NCBI GenBank assembly: GCA_000634215.1
Contig: JFLX01000019.1
Location: 1 to 35,972, forward strand
DNA: 35,972 bases
Direction: 5' to 3'
DNA from: Prochlorococcus sp. scB243_495L20
Lineage (GTDB): Bacteria > Cyanobacteriota > Cyanobacteriia > PCC-6307 > Cyanobiaceae
The notes below the pieces were generated by a model. The model did not search any database and was not told the DNA's origin. It saw only the letters and a list, made by a program, of their open reading frames with translations. The position numbers and the translations under genes are program-made. This document shows positions 1-9,048 of the stretch, piece after piece. Position 1 is the stretch's first letter. Each line of letters begins with the position of its first letter.

Positions 1-213
1 ATTTTTTTTTATTTCTGGTATTTTTACACCTAATTTCCTAAGACAATCAGCAGTTGAAAGTGGATCTTCAGAATGTAAAAACCCATCTATAGTCGTCTCA
101 CCCTTAGCAATACTGCCTATTATTAGAGCTCTATGAGAAATAGATTTATCTCCAGGTACTTTTAAATTTCCTTTTAAATTAACTCCACCTTTTAATGTGC
201 GGATATTATTCAT
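1..213 (-). CDS. aroA: 3-phosphoshikimate 1-carboxyvinyltransferase (EPSP synthase), N-terminal part
   Basis: Only the first 71 residues are present; the gene runs off the left edge. The ATG is at 213-211. The start of the protein carries the EPSP synthase N-terminal signature [18 protein letters not shown], whose Lys and Ser-His-Arg residues bind shikimate-3-phosphate in the family, followed by [21 protein letters not shown], also typical. The enzyme joins shikimate-3-phosphate and phosphoenolpyruvate in chorismate synthesis in the cytoplasm. It is transcribed away from comB; 132 bases separate the two starts and should hold both promoters. The rest of the active site lies outside the window. 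Confidence 0.93.
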   Translation of the reverse strand, partial: MNNIRTLKGGVNLKGNLKVPGDKSISHRALIIGSIAKGETTIDGFLHSEDPLSTADCLRKLGVKIPEIKKN

Positions 214-345
214 TTTCAAATTAAATACTTGATAAGATTTCTGTAAAAACAAATTAGTTATATATTATCAATAAGTTTGTTTTAAAAAAAAAATAATCAA
301 ATTAAGTTACGGTTTTCTATAATAAAAAAAGAAAAGGATTCGATT

Positions 346-1074
346 ATTAATCTTACTTATTATCACGTTGCAAATGATGTTCCGGAAACAATTCCAGATA
401 TCGCAGTTGTCATTGATGTTTTAAGAGCTACAACCACAATCTCTTGGGCTTTAAAAAATGGAGCTGATTCAATAGAAGTTTTTGCAGATTTAGATTTACT
501 AAAAGAATCTGCAATTAAGTGGCAAGCTGAAAAAAGACTAATGCTTGGAGAGAGAGGCGGAAAGAAGATTGAGGGCTTTGATTTAGGAAATTCTCCTTTA
601 TCAGTTACAAAAAAAGTTGTTACTGGTAAAAGGCTATTTATGAGCACTACTAATGGGACTAAATCATTGCAAAAAGTTCAAAATGCTAAGCATTTATTTG
701 CTATGGGTCTCCCTAATAGGAAAGCAGTTGCCGAAAAAATCATTTCATTAAAAACAGAAAATCTTTTAATACTTGGTAGTGGTTGGGAAGGCTCTTATTC
801 ACTTGAGGATTCCTTAGCTGCTGGTGCTTTAGCTTCATATCTAAAACAGAACTGTGATTTCGAAATTAATATTCTGAATGACGAATTACAAGCTGCTTTG
901 GCACTTTGGGATTTTTGGAAAAATGATATTTTGAAATGTTTAAAAACAGCAACCCATGGCAAAAGATTGACAAGTCTTGGAAATTATGAGGATGATTTTA
1001 AATGTTGCTCTGAACTTGATTGCTTAGATATTGTTCCAGCTCAAGTTGAAAGAGGCGTGATTCGTGCCTCATGA
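346..1074 (+). CDS. comB: 2-phosphosulfolactate phosphatase family protein (ComB), probable ATT start
   Basis: The product belongs to the ComB family, which removes phosphate from 2-phosphosulfolactate. Cyanobacterial members occur without an obvious coenzyme M pathway, so the true substrate here is unproven. Visible family features are the N-terminal block IAVVIDVLRATTTI, then GERGGKKIEGFDLGNSP, a STTNGTKSL phosphate-loop-like segment, and a C-terminal ELDCLDIVPA block. The first ATG in frame is at 541, but it falls after the conserved VIDVLRATTT block, so it cannot be the start. The frame is open back to a stop at 283-285 and has no ATG, GTG or TTG there. ATT at 346, eight bases after AAAGG (333-337), gives MNLTYYHVANDVPE, which matches the usual family N-terminus; ATT at 343 is an alternative. 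Predicted length is 242 residues. It heads the plus-strand train that continues with the amidohydrolase at 1105. Confidence 0.88.
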   Translation: MNLTYYHVANDVPETIPDIAVVIDVLRATTTISWALKNGADSIEVFADLDLLKESAIKWQAEKRLMLGERGGKKIEGFDLGNSPLSVTKKVVTGKRLFMSTTNGTKSLQKVQNAKHLFAMGLPNRKAVAEKIISLKTENLLILGSGWEGSYSLEDSLAAGALASYLKQNCDFEINILNDELQAALALWDFWKNDILKCLKTATHGKRLTSLGNYEDDFKCCSELDCLDIVPAQVERGVIRAS

Positions 1075-1104
1075 TTTACGAATTTGTTAACTAGGAGTAA
1101 AGTC

Positions 1105-1932
1105 TTGACTGATTTTTTGGTAGCTGCATTGCAAATTACGAGTACTTCAAATGTTGAAGCAAATTTTATTGAAGCAGAAGAACAGATTGAATTAGCTGCT
1201 AGAAGAGGTGCTGAGCTAATAGGGTTACCTGAAAATTTTGCTTTTTTAGGAGGAGATGATGAAAAACTTAGATTAGCTTCTGAATTGTCTGAGAAGTGTG
1301 CAAATTTTCTAAAAACTATGTCACAAAGATATCAAGTATTTCTTTTGGGAGGAGGTTATCCTGTCCCTGCTGGTGATGACAGTCATACTTTTAATAGGTC
1401 AGCCTTATTTGGGAAAGATGGACAGATTTTAGCAAAATACGACAAGATTCATTTGTTTGACGTTGATTTGCCAGATGGAAATTTATACAAGGAATCATCC
1501 ACTATTTTATCTGGAGCAGAGTATCCACCTGTTGTAGATGTCCCAGGTTTATGCAAAATAGGATTATCTATTTGCTATGACGTTAGATTTCCTGAACTCT
1601 ATAGATATTTGTCTTCCAACGGTGCAGAGCTAATTATGATTCCCGCAGCTTTTACAGCATTTACTGGAAAAGATCATTGGCAAATCTTATTACAGGCAAG
1701 AGCAATTGAGAATACAGCATATGTAGTCGCTCCAGCTCAAACTGGTATTCATTATGGAAGAAGGCAAAGTCATGGCCATGCGATGGTAATTGACCCATGG
1801 GGCACAGTTTTATCTGATGCCGGAAAGACTCAGGGAGCAGCAATAGCACCTGCTGATAAAGAAAGAGTAAAGAAAATTAGGGAGCAAATGCCAAGCCTTA
1901 AACATAGAAAAAATAAATTTTTTTCAAACTAA
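1105..1932 (+). CDS. Carbon-nitrogen hydrolase, Nit1-type (deaminated glutathione amidase)
   Basis: Nitrilase-superfamily amidohydrolase. The catalytic Glu-Lys-Cys triad is visible as GLPENFAF, YDKIHLFDVDLP and GLSICYDVRFPE. The segment TGKDHWQILLQARAIENTAYVVA matches the Nit1 subgroup closely, so the likely job is hydrolysis of deaminated glutathione, a metabolite-repair reaction; this substrate is an inference from family similarity. I place the start at TTG 1105 because AGGAG lies at 1093-1097, seven bases upstream; an in-frame TTG at 1084 is less well supported. Predicted length is 275 residues, normal for the family. The stop overlaps the ATG of the next gene (TAATG), indicating co-transcription and translational coupling. 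Confidence 0.88.
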   Translation: MTDFLVAALQITSTSNVEANFIEAEEQIELAARRGAELIGLPENFAFLGGDDEKLRLASELSEKCANFLKTMSQRYQVFLLGGGYPVPAGDDSHTFNRSALFGKDGQILAKYDKIHLFDVDLPDGNLYKESSTILSGAEYPPVVDVPGLCKIGLSICYDVRFPELYRYLSSNGAELIMIPAAFTAFTGKDHWQILLQARAIENTAYVVAPAQTGIHYGRRQSHGHAMVIDPWGTVLSDAGKTQGAAIAPADKERVKKIREQMPSLKHRKNKFFSN

Positions 1933-3014
1933 TGATAAAGTTTTTAGATAAATTTTTTCGTTATTTATCAGTTTTTTTATTTTTAAATTCTTCAATCCTA
2001 CCAGTTAAATCTTCAAGTGCTCTTGCGGCATGGGCTATAAATACTAATGGGGTTTTAGAATTAAGAACTAAGTCAAATACAAATTTAAAAGCATACTTTC
2101 AGAAGACTAACCAAATATCGGGAGATAGATTCTGGGTAGATTTCCCAGGAGAATTAAAAAATCCCAGAACAATAAAAGGTAATGGCCCAATAAAAGAAAT
2201 TAGATTAGGTAAACCAGATAAGGGTAGAACAAGACTAGTAATTGAATTCAAGGAAGAAACATATTTGAAACCTTTGACTTGGCAAATGGTTGGCTTAGAT
2301 CAAAATAGATGGAAAATTAAACTATTTAACCCAAAATATTCATTTAAAAAGATTGGTGAAGGTTTAGTTGAAAAGAAAAGAGGAAATACCAAAACAAAGC
2401 AAAATTTAATTTATAAGAAGAAAACCAATTATGGTTACTTGAAACTACCAGAGGTAAAACGAAACAAGTTTGAGGTTGTAATCGATCCAGGGCATGGAGG
2501 ACCTGATCCAGGAGCAATAGGTATTGGTGGTATTAGAGAAACTGATGTTGTACTAGAGGTCTCAAAAATAGTTAAAAATTTACTTTCTGAGAAAGGTGTC
2601 AAAGTAAGGTTGACTAGAACAAATGACGTTGATTTGGATTTATCTCCAAGAGTTTTAATTGCTAATAATACGGATGCAGATATCTTTGTAAGTATTCATG
2701 CAAATGCCTCAAGAGGTAAAAGAAGGGACATAAATGGATTGGAAACCTTTTATTACAGAGGGTGGAGAGGAAGATTACTCGCGAAACGAATTCAAAAACA
2801 AATTTTAAGAGTTTCCCCTGGGAGTCCAGATCGAGGGGTTAAACAGGGTCGATTTTATGTAATTAAAAATACTAGTATGCCTGCAGTCCTTGTAGAAATT
2901 GGATTTTTAACGGGAAGATTAGATGCAAGAAGATTAGAAAAAATAACCCATCAAAAAAGACTAGCCTATGCTATTGCAAAAGGCATCCTCGAATATCTAG
3001 ATAAAGTAGGGTGA
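1932..3014 (+). CDS. N-acetylmuramoyl-L-alanine amidase (AMIN + Amidase_3), AmiC-like
   Basis: Secreted cell-wall hydrolase of 360 residues that cleaves the amide bond between N-acetylmuramic acid and L-alanine of the peptide stem. It starts with a hydrophobic signal segment (about residues 7-35). Residues about 35-130 look like an AMIN targeting domain (LELRTKSNTNLKAYFQ, RFWVDFPGE, TRLVIEF). From about 178 the Amidase_3 zinc domain follows, with zinc ligands visible in VIDPGHGGPDPGA, GGIRETDVVLEV and VSIHANAS, and the catalytic Glu in VLVEIGFLTG. It overlaps the upstream amidohydrolase by one base and the downstream murI by four bases (GTGA). Pairing of a peptidoglycan amidase with murI fits a cell-wall function. 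Confidence 0.92.
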   Translation: MIKFLDKFFRYLSVFLFLNSSILPVKSSSALAAWAINTNGVLELRTKSNTNLKAYFQKTNQISGDRFWVDFPGELKNPRTIKGNGPIKEIRLGKPDKGRTRLVIEFKEETYLKPLTWQMVGLDQNRWKIKLFNPKYSFKKIGEGLVEKKRGNTKTKQNLIYKKKTNYGYLKLPEVKRNKFEVVIDPGHGGPDPGAIGIGGIRETDVVLEVSKIVKNLLSEKGVKVRLTRTNDVDLDLSPRVLIANNTDADIFVSIHANASRGKRRDINGLETFYYRGWRGRLLAKRIQKQILRVSPGSPDRGVKQGRFYVIKNTSMPAVLVEIGFLTGRLDARRLEKITHQKRLAYAIAKGILEYLDKVG

Positions 3015-3805
3015 AACTTAAAATAGGTATATTTGATAGCGGAATAGGAGGTTTTACTATCCTTAATTCTTTACTAAAAAAACGTAAAGATGTAGAAGTT
3101 TTTTATTTGGCGGATACAAAAAGAATACCTTTTGGAAGTAAAAATTCTAAAGAGATAAGATTAATTGCAAAGGAGATTTGTACTTTTTTTGTTGACAAGA
3201 ATTTGGATGCACTTTTAGTTGCTTGTAACACTACAAATGCGTGTGCGCTTGATATTCTGGAAGATAATTTAAAGGTACCTTGTTTTGACCTCATAAACTC
3301 AGTATCGGAAATAGTTGATAAACAAATAATTGGTGTCCTAGCAACACAAACAACTGTTCGATCATCGTATTACAAGAAAGCTATAAATTCTAAAAAAGAA
3401 AATAGGATAATATTTCAGCAAGAATGTCCAGAATTTGTATCAGAAATTGAAAAAGAAAAATTAAATCTTGATAAGTTAAATAGTCTCTCGGACTTATACT
3501 TGAGACCACTAATAAACAAAAATATTGAAGAATTAATACTTGGATGTAGTCACTATCCTTTAATTTATGACTTTTTAAGAAAAAAATTAGATTCAAATAT
3601 AAAAATTATTGATCCATCAGTAGCATTAATAAAAAAATTTAACGAATCTTTTGCTATTACAAAAACTGACCGCTATGAGAGTATTTTTCTCGAAAATGTA
3701 AAATTTTTTGTTACTTCAGAAAGAGATGAGTTTTCTAATAAAGTAAAATTTTGGCTTGGAATTAATAAAGAAATTAGGTTGGTTAACCTCGGAAGTAACG
3801 TTTGA
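3011..3805 (+). CDS. murI: Glutamate racemase
   Basis: Converts L-glutamate to D-glutamate for the peptidoglycan stem peptide. The N-terminal GIFDSGIGGFTIL carries the family Asp-Ser, and the two catalytic cysteines are visible in LLVACNTTNA and LILGCSHYPL, with a conserved His after the second. The protein has 264 residues, normal for the family. The GTG start at 3011 overlaps the TGA stop of the amidase (GTGA), so translation is probably coupled. No typical Shine-Dalgarno site is seen apart from a weak AGG. The following gene starts 27 bases downstream. Confidence 0.95.
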   Translation: MKLKIGIFDSGIGGFTILNSLLKKRKDVEVFYLADTKRIPFGSKNSKEIRLIAKEICTFFVDKNLDALLVACNTTNACALDILEDNLKVPCFDLINSVSEIVDKQIIGVLATQTTVRSSYYKKAINSKKENRIIFQQECPEFVSEIEKEKLNLDKLNSLSDLYLRPLINKNIEELILGCSHYPLIYDFLRKKLDSNIKIIDPSVALIKKFNESFAITKTDRYESIFLENVKFFVTSERDEFSNKVKFWLGINKEIRLVNLGSNV

Positions 3806-3832
3806 TTCCTTAAGATATAGAAGAGGACAATC

Positions 3833-4804
3833 ATGAATACAGTAACAGAGCTACTACAACCAGTTGAAAATGATCTTGATGATCTTATTTTAGAACTGAA
3901 AAATCTAATAGGAGCTGGTCATCCAATTCTTCAAGCAGCAGCAGAACACCTTTTTAGTGCTGGGGGGAAAAGGTTGAGACCTGGTATAGTTTTATTAATT
4001 TCAAAAGCTATATCTCCTGAATTTTGCTTGACAAGCAAACATAAAAGGCTTGCTGAAATAACTGAGATGATTCATACGGCTTCATTAGTCCATGATGATG
4101 TCGTTGATGAGGCGTCTACAAGAAGGGGAGTAGATACAGTTCATAGCAGATTTAATACCAGAGTAGCTGTTTTGGCGGGTGACTTTTTATTCGCTCAAGC
4201 AAGTTGGCACCTGGCAAATCTTGACAATGTAAAAGTAGTTAAATTACTTAGTAGAGTAATAATGGATTTAGCAGAGGGCGAAATCAAACAAAATTTAAAT
4301 AGATTTGATTCTGCTCAATCTTTTTCCAAATACATCAACAAAAGTTATTGTAAAACAGCATCATTAATAGCCAATAGTTGTAAAGCGGCTGGAGTTTTAA
4401 GTGGGATTAATGACGAAAACTTAACCTCGTTGTACGATTTTGGTAAAAATATTGGTCTAGCATTCCAAGTTGTAGATGACATTCTTGACTTTACTGGAAA
4501 TGATAAACAACTAGGAAAACCTGCTGTAAGTGATCTTGCTAGTGGATATCTTACCGCCCCAGTTTTATATGCCTTAGAAGAAAATAAAAAATTGTCACTT
4601 CTTATAAACAGAGAACTTGCTGAAAAAGATGATCTAGATGAGGCTCTTAATATCATCATGAACTCAAAAGCTATCGAAAGTTCCAGGAAACTAGCTGAGG
4701 ATTTTGCAATGCTTTCTAAAGAAGCTATAGTCTGGCTTCCTGATTCAGAATATAAAAGAGCTTTAATGGCTCTTCCAGAATTTGTTCTAAGCCGTATTTA
4801 TTAA
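3833..4804 (+). CDS. sds: Long-chain all-trans polyprenyl diphosphate synthase (solanesyl-type)
   Basis: Condenses isopentenyl diphosphate onto an allylic primer to make a long prenyl chain, most likely the side chain of plastoquinone. Both aspartate-rich magnesium-binding motifs are present: LVHDDVVDEASTRRG (first) and FQVVDDILDFTGN (second), with the GGKRLRPG substrate-binding motif before them. The protein is 323 residues, typical for this family. The small residues just before the first Asp motif are consistent with a long-chain product, but chain length cannot be fixed by eye. The ATG has a good site AGAGGA (3822-3827) five bases upstream. It ends the plus-strand train that begins with comB. 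Confidence 0.9.
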   Translation: MNTVTELLQPVENDLDDLILELKNLIGAGHPILQAAAEHLFSAGGKRLRPGIVLLISKAISPEFCLTSKHKRLAEITEMIHTASLVHDDVVDEASTRRGVDTVHSRFNTRVAVLAGDFLFAQASWHLANLDNVKVVKLLSRVIMDLAEGEIKQNLNRFDSAQSFSKYINKSYCKTASLIANSCKAAGVLSGINDENLTSLYDFGKNIGLAFQVVDDILDFTGNDKQLGKPAVSDLASGYLTAPVLYALEENKKLSLLINRELAEKDDLDEALNIIMNSKAIESSRKLAEDFAMLSKEAIVWLPDSEYKRALMALPEFVLSRIY

Positions 4805-4899
4805 ATCTTTTTAGAAATAAATCTTTGAGCTAAATTAATATTAAAATTTTTGAAAACCTTAATTTTTTCGACTAAATTTATTAAACATATATTTATTTA

Positions 4900-6882
4900 A
4901 TGTCATTAGATAAAAAAAATTCAATCAATAACATACTTGAAGAAAAAAGAATTTTCCCTCCTTCAAAAAAATTTGCAGAAAAATCAAATATTAGTACTAA
5001 AGAAGAATTACTAAGTCTTAAAAAACAAGCATCAGATAATCCTATTCAATTTTGGGAATCTTTTGCAAAATCTGAATTAGATTGGCTTGAGCCATTTCAA
5101 ACTGTATTAGATAACGAAAATGCACCCTTTTTTAAATGGTTTAAAGAAGGAAAACTCAATATTACCTATAACTGCTTAGATAGACACATTAAGAGAGGGC
5201 TTGGAGGAAAGACTGCACTAATATGGGAAGGCGAACCCGGAGATAGCAAAAAATATACTTACGAAGAACTTCTAAAAGAGGTATGTAAAACAGCTAATGC
5301 ATTAAAAGCAATTGGTGTAAAAAAAGGTGATTTGGTATGTATTTATATGCCGATGATTCCTGAAGCAATGTTTGCGATGTTAGCTTGTGCAAGAATTGGC
5401 GCGCCTCATTCAGTTGTCTTCGGAGGATTTTCTTCAGAAGCTTTAAAAGATAGGTTAATTGATGGAAACGCCAGATTCGTTATTACTGCTGATGGTGGCT
5501 TTAGAAAAGATAAGGTGATTGAACTTAAGAAAGCAGTTGATGCGGCCATTAAAAGTGGGGCAGATAAAGTTGTTGAAAAAGTAGTTGTTGTTCAACGATC
5601 CCAAAAAGATATTTCGATGGTTGATGATAGAGATTTTTGGTGGCACGAATTATTAAAAGATCAAAAAGATCATTGTGAAGCAGAAATAATGAATAGCGAA
5701 GATAGACTATTTATTCTTTATACTTCAGGCTCTACTGGAAAGCCCAAAGGTGTAGTTCACACAACGGGTGGTTACAATCTTTGGTCCCATTTGACATTTA
5801 AATGGATTTTTGACTTAAAAAATGACGATATTTACTGGTGTACAGCTGATGTTGGTTGGATTACAGGTCATAGTTACATAGTTTATGGCCCTTTATCTAA
5901 TGGTGCTACAACCTTAATGTATGAGGGAGTGCCAAGGCCATCAAATTTAGGGGCTTTTTGGGAAATTGTTCAAAAATATAAGGTTTCTATTTTTTATACT
6001 GCACCAACTGCAATAAGAGCATTTATGAAGTCTGGGCGTGAAATCCCTGATAAATATAATCTTGAGAGTCTTAGACTTTTGGGCACAGTTGGAGAACCAA
6101 TTAATCCTGAAGCATGGATGTGGTACAAGGATGTTATTGGTAAAAATAAATGCCCTATTGTTGATACTTGGTGGCAAACTGAGACTGGTGGTGTGATGAT
6201 AAGTCCCTTGCCTGGAGTCGTTGCTACAAAGCCAGGTTCAGCTACTTTCCCTTTGCCAGGAATCGAGGTTGAAATCGTCGATAAGAATGGAGATAAGGTT
6301 AAGGAGAACGAGGGTGGCTATTTAATTATTAAGAAACCATGGCCAGGAATGATGAGAACAATTCACGGAAACTCAGAGAGATATTTGAAGAGCTATTGGG
6401 AATATATTTCCTTTAAAGGAGAAAAAAATGTTTATTTTGCTGGAGATGGAGCACGCATTGATGAAGATGGATATATATGGATTATGGGAAGAGTTGATGA
6501 TGTCATAAGTGTTTCAGGACATCGATTAGGAACAATGGAAATAGAATCTGCTTTGGTAAGTCATAAATCAGTTGCAGAGTCCGCAGTCGTGGGCAAAAAA
6601 GATGATTTAAAAGGTGAAGTTATAGTTGCTTTTGTATCTCTAGAGAAAGACGTGAACAGTTCTCCAGAATTAGTAGAGAATTTGAAGAAACATGTTGTTA
6701 AGGAAATTGGAATTATCGCAAAGCCTGAAAAAATTATAATTTCTGACTCTCTCCCTAAAACACGTAGTGGAAAAATTATGAGGCGAATTTTAAGATCTTT
6801 GGCTGCTGGAGAAAAAATTAGTGGTGATATAAGCACTCTTGAAGATAGCTCTGTTTTGGAAAAACTGAAAGAATTATCCTAA
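4900..6882 (+). CDS. acs: Acetyl-CoA synthetase (AMP-forming)
   Basis: Activates acetate to acetyl-CoA through acetyl-AMP. The 660-residue length is standard for Acs. Visible motifs are the AMP-binding P-loop [11 protein letters not shown], the acetyl-CoA synthetase signature [23 protein letters not shown] with the Trp that restricts the acyl pocket to acetate, the hinge region [16 protein letters not shown], and the C-terminal [13 protein letters not shown] with the catalytic Lys that is often controlled by acetylation. No Shine-Dalgarno site precedes the ATG; the upstream 95 bases are AT-rich with no clear terminator. The 3' end overlaps the end of the convergent DUF1350 gene by four bases. 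Confidence 0.96.
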   Translation: MSLDKKNSINNILEEKRIFPPSKKFAEKSNISTKEELLSLKKQASDNPIQFWESFAKSELDWLEPFQTVLDNENAPFFKWFKEGKLNITYNCLDRHIKRGLGGKTALIWEGEPGDSKKYTYEELLKEVCKTANALKAIGVKKGDLVCIYMPMIPEAMFAMLACARIGAPHSVVFGGFSSEALKDRLIDGNARFVITADGGFRKDKVIELKKAVDAAIKSGADKVVEKVVVVQRSQKDISMVDDRDFWWHELLKDQKDHCEAEIMNSEDRLFILYTSGSTGKPKGVVHTTGGYNLWSHLTFKWIFDLKNDDIYWCTADVGWITGHSYIVYGPLSNGATTLMYEGVPRPSNLGAFWEIVQKYKVSIFYTAPTAIRAFMKSGREIPDKYNLESLRLLGTVGEPINPEAWMWYKDVIGKNKCPIVDTWWQTETGGVMISPLPGVVATKPGSATFPLPGIEVEIVDKNGDKVKENEGGYLIIKKPWPGMMRTIHGNSERYLKSYWEYISFKGEKNVYFAGDGARIDEDGYIWIMGRVDDVISVSGHRLGTMEIESALVSHKSVAESAVVGKKDDLKGEVIVAFVSLEKDVNSSPELVENLKKHVVKEIGIIAKPEKIIISDSLPKTRSGKIMRRILRSLAAGEKISGDISTLEDSSVLEKLKELS

Positions 6883-7601
6883 ATAGATTCATCAATTAAA
6901 TTGGAAATTTTTTTTATAGTATTTCTTTTGAATTCATCATCAGCCCAGTCTCCCAAAAAATTTTCTCTTAGTCCTGCGCTTGCAATTATAGTGTGCGTAC
7001 CTTTCAGCATTACCCCCTTAGAATTATCTTCTTTTCTTGCTTTCAGACAAGAAAATAATTTATCTGTTTGATCTAATTCGTCTTGGTTGAATTTTATTAG
7101 GAAGTTATTTTTTTGATTATATGTTTTTTCAATTAATCGCAAAGTTCTTTCAGGACTTGGGCTAAATTCACTGTTGAATTCTAATTTTTGTGAAATTTGT
7201 TTCAATAATGGAATTGATTTGTTAGCACTAAAATTATTAAAACTAATAGATATGAATTTTTCGCAATTTCTTCCGCCATCAGGAGAAATTAAATGAAGTT
7301 TACAGCCTAGGCTATGACCAATTCTTATTGAAGGAATTGATGCCCCTATTCTCTTGGATAAAGATATTCGGCAATTCTTAAAATCTTTCCATGCTTTGAT
7401 AGCAAGTTGTTGGTGATCAAATTGTGGTGTGTATTTATATGCATGTACCGCATAATTTTTATTAATCAAACTCTCTATGAATCTTCTATAAGTTAAATCT
7501 GGCTTAGAAGCTAAATAACTTCCACCAATAAATTCAACAATTTTTTTTGGATTTGAAGGCCAATAACAGAAATTGTTATATTGAAATTTTGTAAAAGTCA
7601 T
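6879..7601 (-). CDS. DUF1350 family protein, alpha/beta-hydrolase-like
   Basis: Member of the DUF1350 family, found in cyanobacteria and plastids; function unknown. The 240-residue protein has [17 protein letters not shown] near the N-terminus and [13 protein letters not shown] near residue 115. The latter resembles the alpha/beta-hydrolase nucleophile elbow (G-H-S-L-G), so an esterase- or lipase-like fold is plausible. No substrate can be assigned. It is convergent with acs, and the two stop codons overlap. It is divergent from the exonuclease gene, with a 116-base AT-rich spacer. Confidence 0.8.
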   Translation of the reverse strand: MTFTKFQYNNFCYWPSNPKKIVEFIGGSYLASKPDLTYRRFIESLINKNYAVHAYKYTPQFDHQQLAIKAWKDFKNCRISLSKRIGASIPSIRIGHSLGCKLHLISPDGGRNCEKFISISFNNFSANKSIPLLKQISQKLEFNSEFSPSPERTLRLIEKTYNQKNNFLIKFNQDELDQTDKLFSCLKARKEDNSKGVMLKGTHTIIASAGLRENFLGDWADDEFKRNTIKKISNLIDESI

Positions 7602-7717
7602 CTTTAATATGCTAAAAATGTTTCAAAAAATATTTTCTAGACTTTTTTTTAATTTATATTAATTTAAAAGAAATATTTATTAAATGCGTCAAGATAAATG
7701 AAAGTATTTTGAGTTAA

Positions 7718-8497
7718 TTGGAACTATTTAACAAAAAAGAATTAAATCAATTGGATTTTCTTCATGATCAAATTAACACCAATCCCTCTGAAGAGAGAGT
7801 AACGAATAAAAATAAAAAAATTGAAAAAATTTTAATTCTTGATACTGAAACAACAGGTTTAGACGAAAATAAAGATGAAGTGTTAGAAATAGGTTGCATC
7901 TTATTTGATGTATCTTTTAAATGTGTACTTTCACAAGTTTCTTTTTTATTTCCAGTTAATAATAATGAAGCCGAACATGTAAATGGTATATCTGCAGAAG
8001 TAACTAATATCTCTCAACCATGGGAAGATGGATTGAATTTCTTTCTAAAACTTGTTGATGCTTCAGATTTCATCGTTGCTCATAATGTGGAGTTTGATAA
8101 GAAATGGTTTGGAAAAGGAAGATTGCCTAAGCTTAATAAGAAATGGATTTGTAGTTTAGAGGATATTAATTGGTCTTTTCAGAAATCACTAAAAACAAGA
8201 CCTTCAGTAACTGATCTAGCCTTATCTTTTTCAATACCAGTTTGGAATTTACATAGAGCTTTATCTGATTGCTTTTATATATCTGAGGTCTTCAAAAAAT
8301 GCGACAACTTAGAGGAACTTTTACTAAAAGCTACTGAACCGAGGTTTTTATACAAGGCTTTGGTTAGTTATGAAGATAGGTCTTTAGCTAAAAATGCTGG
8401 GTTCAGATGGAATAGTCCTGTGCAAGGAGCTTGGTCAAGAAAATTAACTACTGATGAGGCAAAAAATCTTGATTTTAGAGTTGAGATTTTGAATTGA
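7718..8497 (+). CDS. DEDDh 3'-5' exonuclease (DnaQ-like) with C-terminal DUF5710-like segment
   Basis: Exonuclease of the DnaQ/RNase T family acting on DNA or RNA 3' ends. The four acidic residues and His are visible as ILDTETTGLD (ExoI), VAHNVEFDKKWF (ExoII) and LHRALSDCFY (ExoIII). From about residue 208 a separate tail begins, VSYEDRSLAKNAGFRWN then a Trp, which resembles the DUF5710 pattern (small basic residues, A-K-x-A-G-x-R-W). Total length is 259 residues. It is not the replicative epsilon subunit on this evidence; a repair or RNA-processing role is possible. The TTG at 7718 is the first start in frame; no clear Shine-Dalgarno site is visible, so the N-terminus is uncertain. Confidence 0.85.
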   Translation: MELFNKKELNQLDFLHDQINTNPSEERVTNKNKKIEKILILDTETTGLDENKDEVLEIGCILFDVSFKCVLSQVSFLFPVNNNEAEHVNGISAEVTNISQPWEDGLNFFLKLVDASDFIVAHNVEFDKKWFGKGRLPKLNKKWICSLEDINWSFQKSLKTRPSVTDLALSFSIPVWNLHRALSDCFYISEVFKKCDNLEELLLKATEPRFLYKALVSYEDRSLAKNAGFRWNSPVQGAWSRKLTTDEAKNLDFRVEILN

Positions 8498-8527
8498 TAT
8501 TCAATAAATTTTTTACTAAGAAAATAT

Positions 8528-8950
8528 TTAGTGCATTTTACAAGGCATCCATTTATTACCCATTTTATGTGCTCCAATACATCCGTATTTTGAAGCAGCC
8601 TTTTCAGCCTCTTGTTTAGTGTTAAATAGATCTGACATCATATTTTCCTTATTTGAATTTGAAATTTGTTTGGAATGATTATGATGATTTTTATGAGAAT
8701 TAGGTGAATACTCCCATATCCCCATAGTAGTAACACCGGCAGAGATAATTCCCATCCCGACAACTGATAAATTGACTATTCCCATTGCAACTGCACCAAA
8801 AGAAAATACACCCATTGGGACTACCCCTATACTTATTACTCCCATTGGCACTATTCCTATTGAAACTATACCAAGAGGCGCTATTCCAAAAGCAATTTTT
8901 TTTGGTTTTGTACCGCAATGTTGATTCTCTTTACTTTTATTAATTCCCAA
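8528..8950 (-). CDS. Decapeptide-repeat protein with His-rich linker and C-terminal DUF3721 domain
   Basis: A 140-residue protein in three parts. Residues 22-81 are six consecutive ten-residue repeats of the form G-[IV]-x-P-[ML]-G-[IV]-x-S-[IF], the first ones best conserved (GIVPMGVISI, GVVPMGVFSF) and the last degenerate. Residues about 83-94 form a His/Asn-rich linker (NSHKNHHNHSK). Residues about 105-140 match DUF3721 (EAEKAASKYGCIGAHKMG then KWMPC), a cyanobacterial domain of unknown function with two Cys and several His. The regular glycine and hydrophobic spacing suggests a beta-solenoid or a membrane-embedded stack; I cannot tell which. The start is TTG at 8950 with no good ribosome site. 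It lies convergent to the exonuclease gene. Confidence 0.72.
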   Translation of the reverse strand: MGINKSKENQHCGTKPKKIAFGIAPLGIVSIGIVPMGVISIGVVPMGVFSFGAVAMGIVNLSVVGMGIISAGVTTMGIWEYSPNSHKNHHNHSKQISNSNKENMMSDLFNTKQEAEKAASKYGCIGAHKMGNKWMPCKMH

Positions 8951-9048
8951 TAGTTTTTCTAAATGTTAAATTAAAATTGTCTCACAAAATAACTAATCAA
9001 AGATTAATTTCTAGATGAATTAAAAATTTTGAATTATTTTTTAGAACT

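Noticed and set aside
541-1074. comB starting at ATG 541
   Set aside because: It would remove the conserved N-terminal active region, which is intact upstream in the same frame.
8700-8918. Minus-strand ORF of 72 codons in another frame of the decapeptide-repeat gene
   Set aside because: Repeated DNA keeps the alternative frame open; the product has no sensible pattern.
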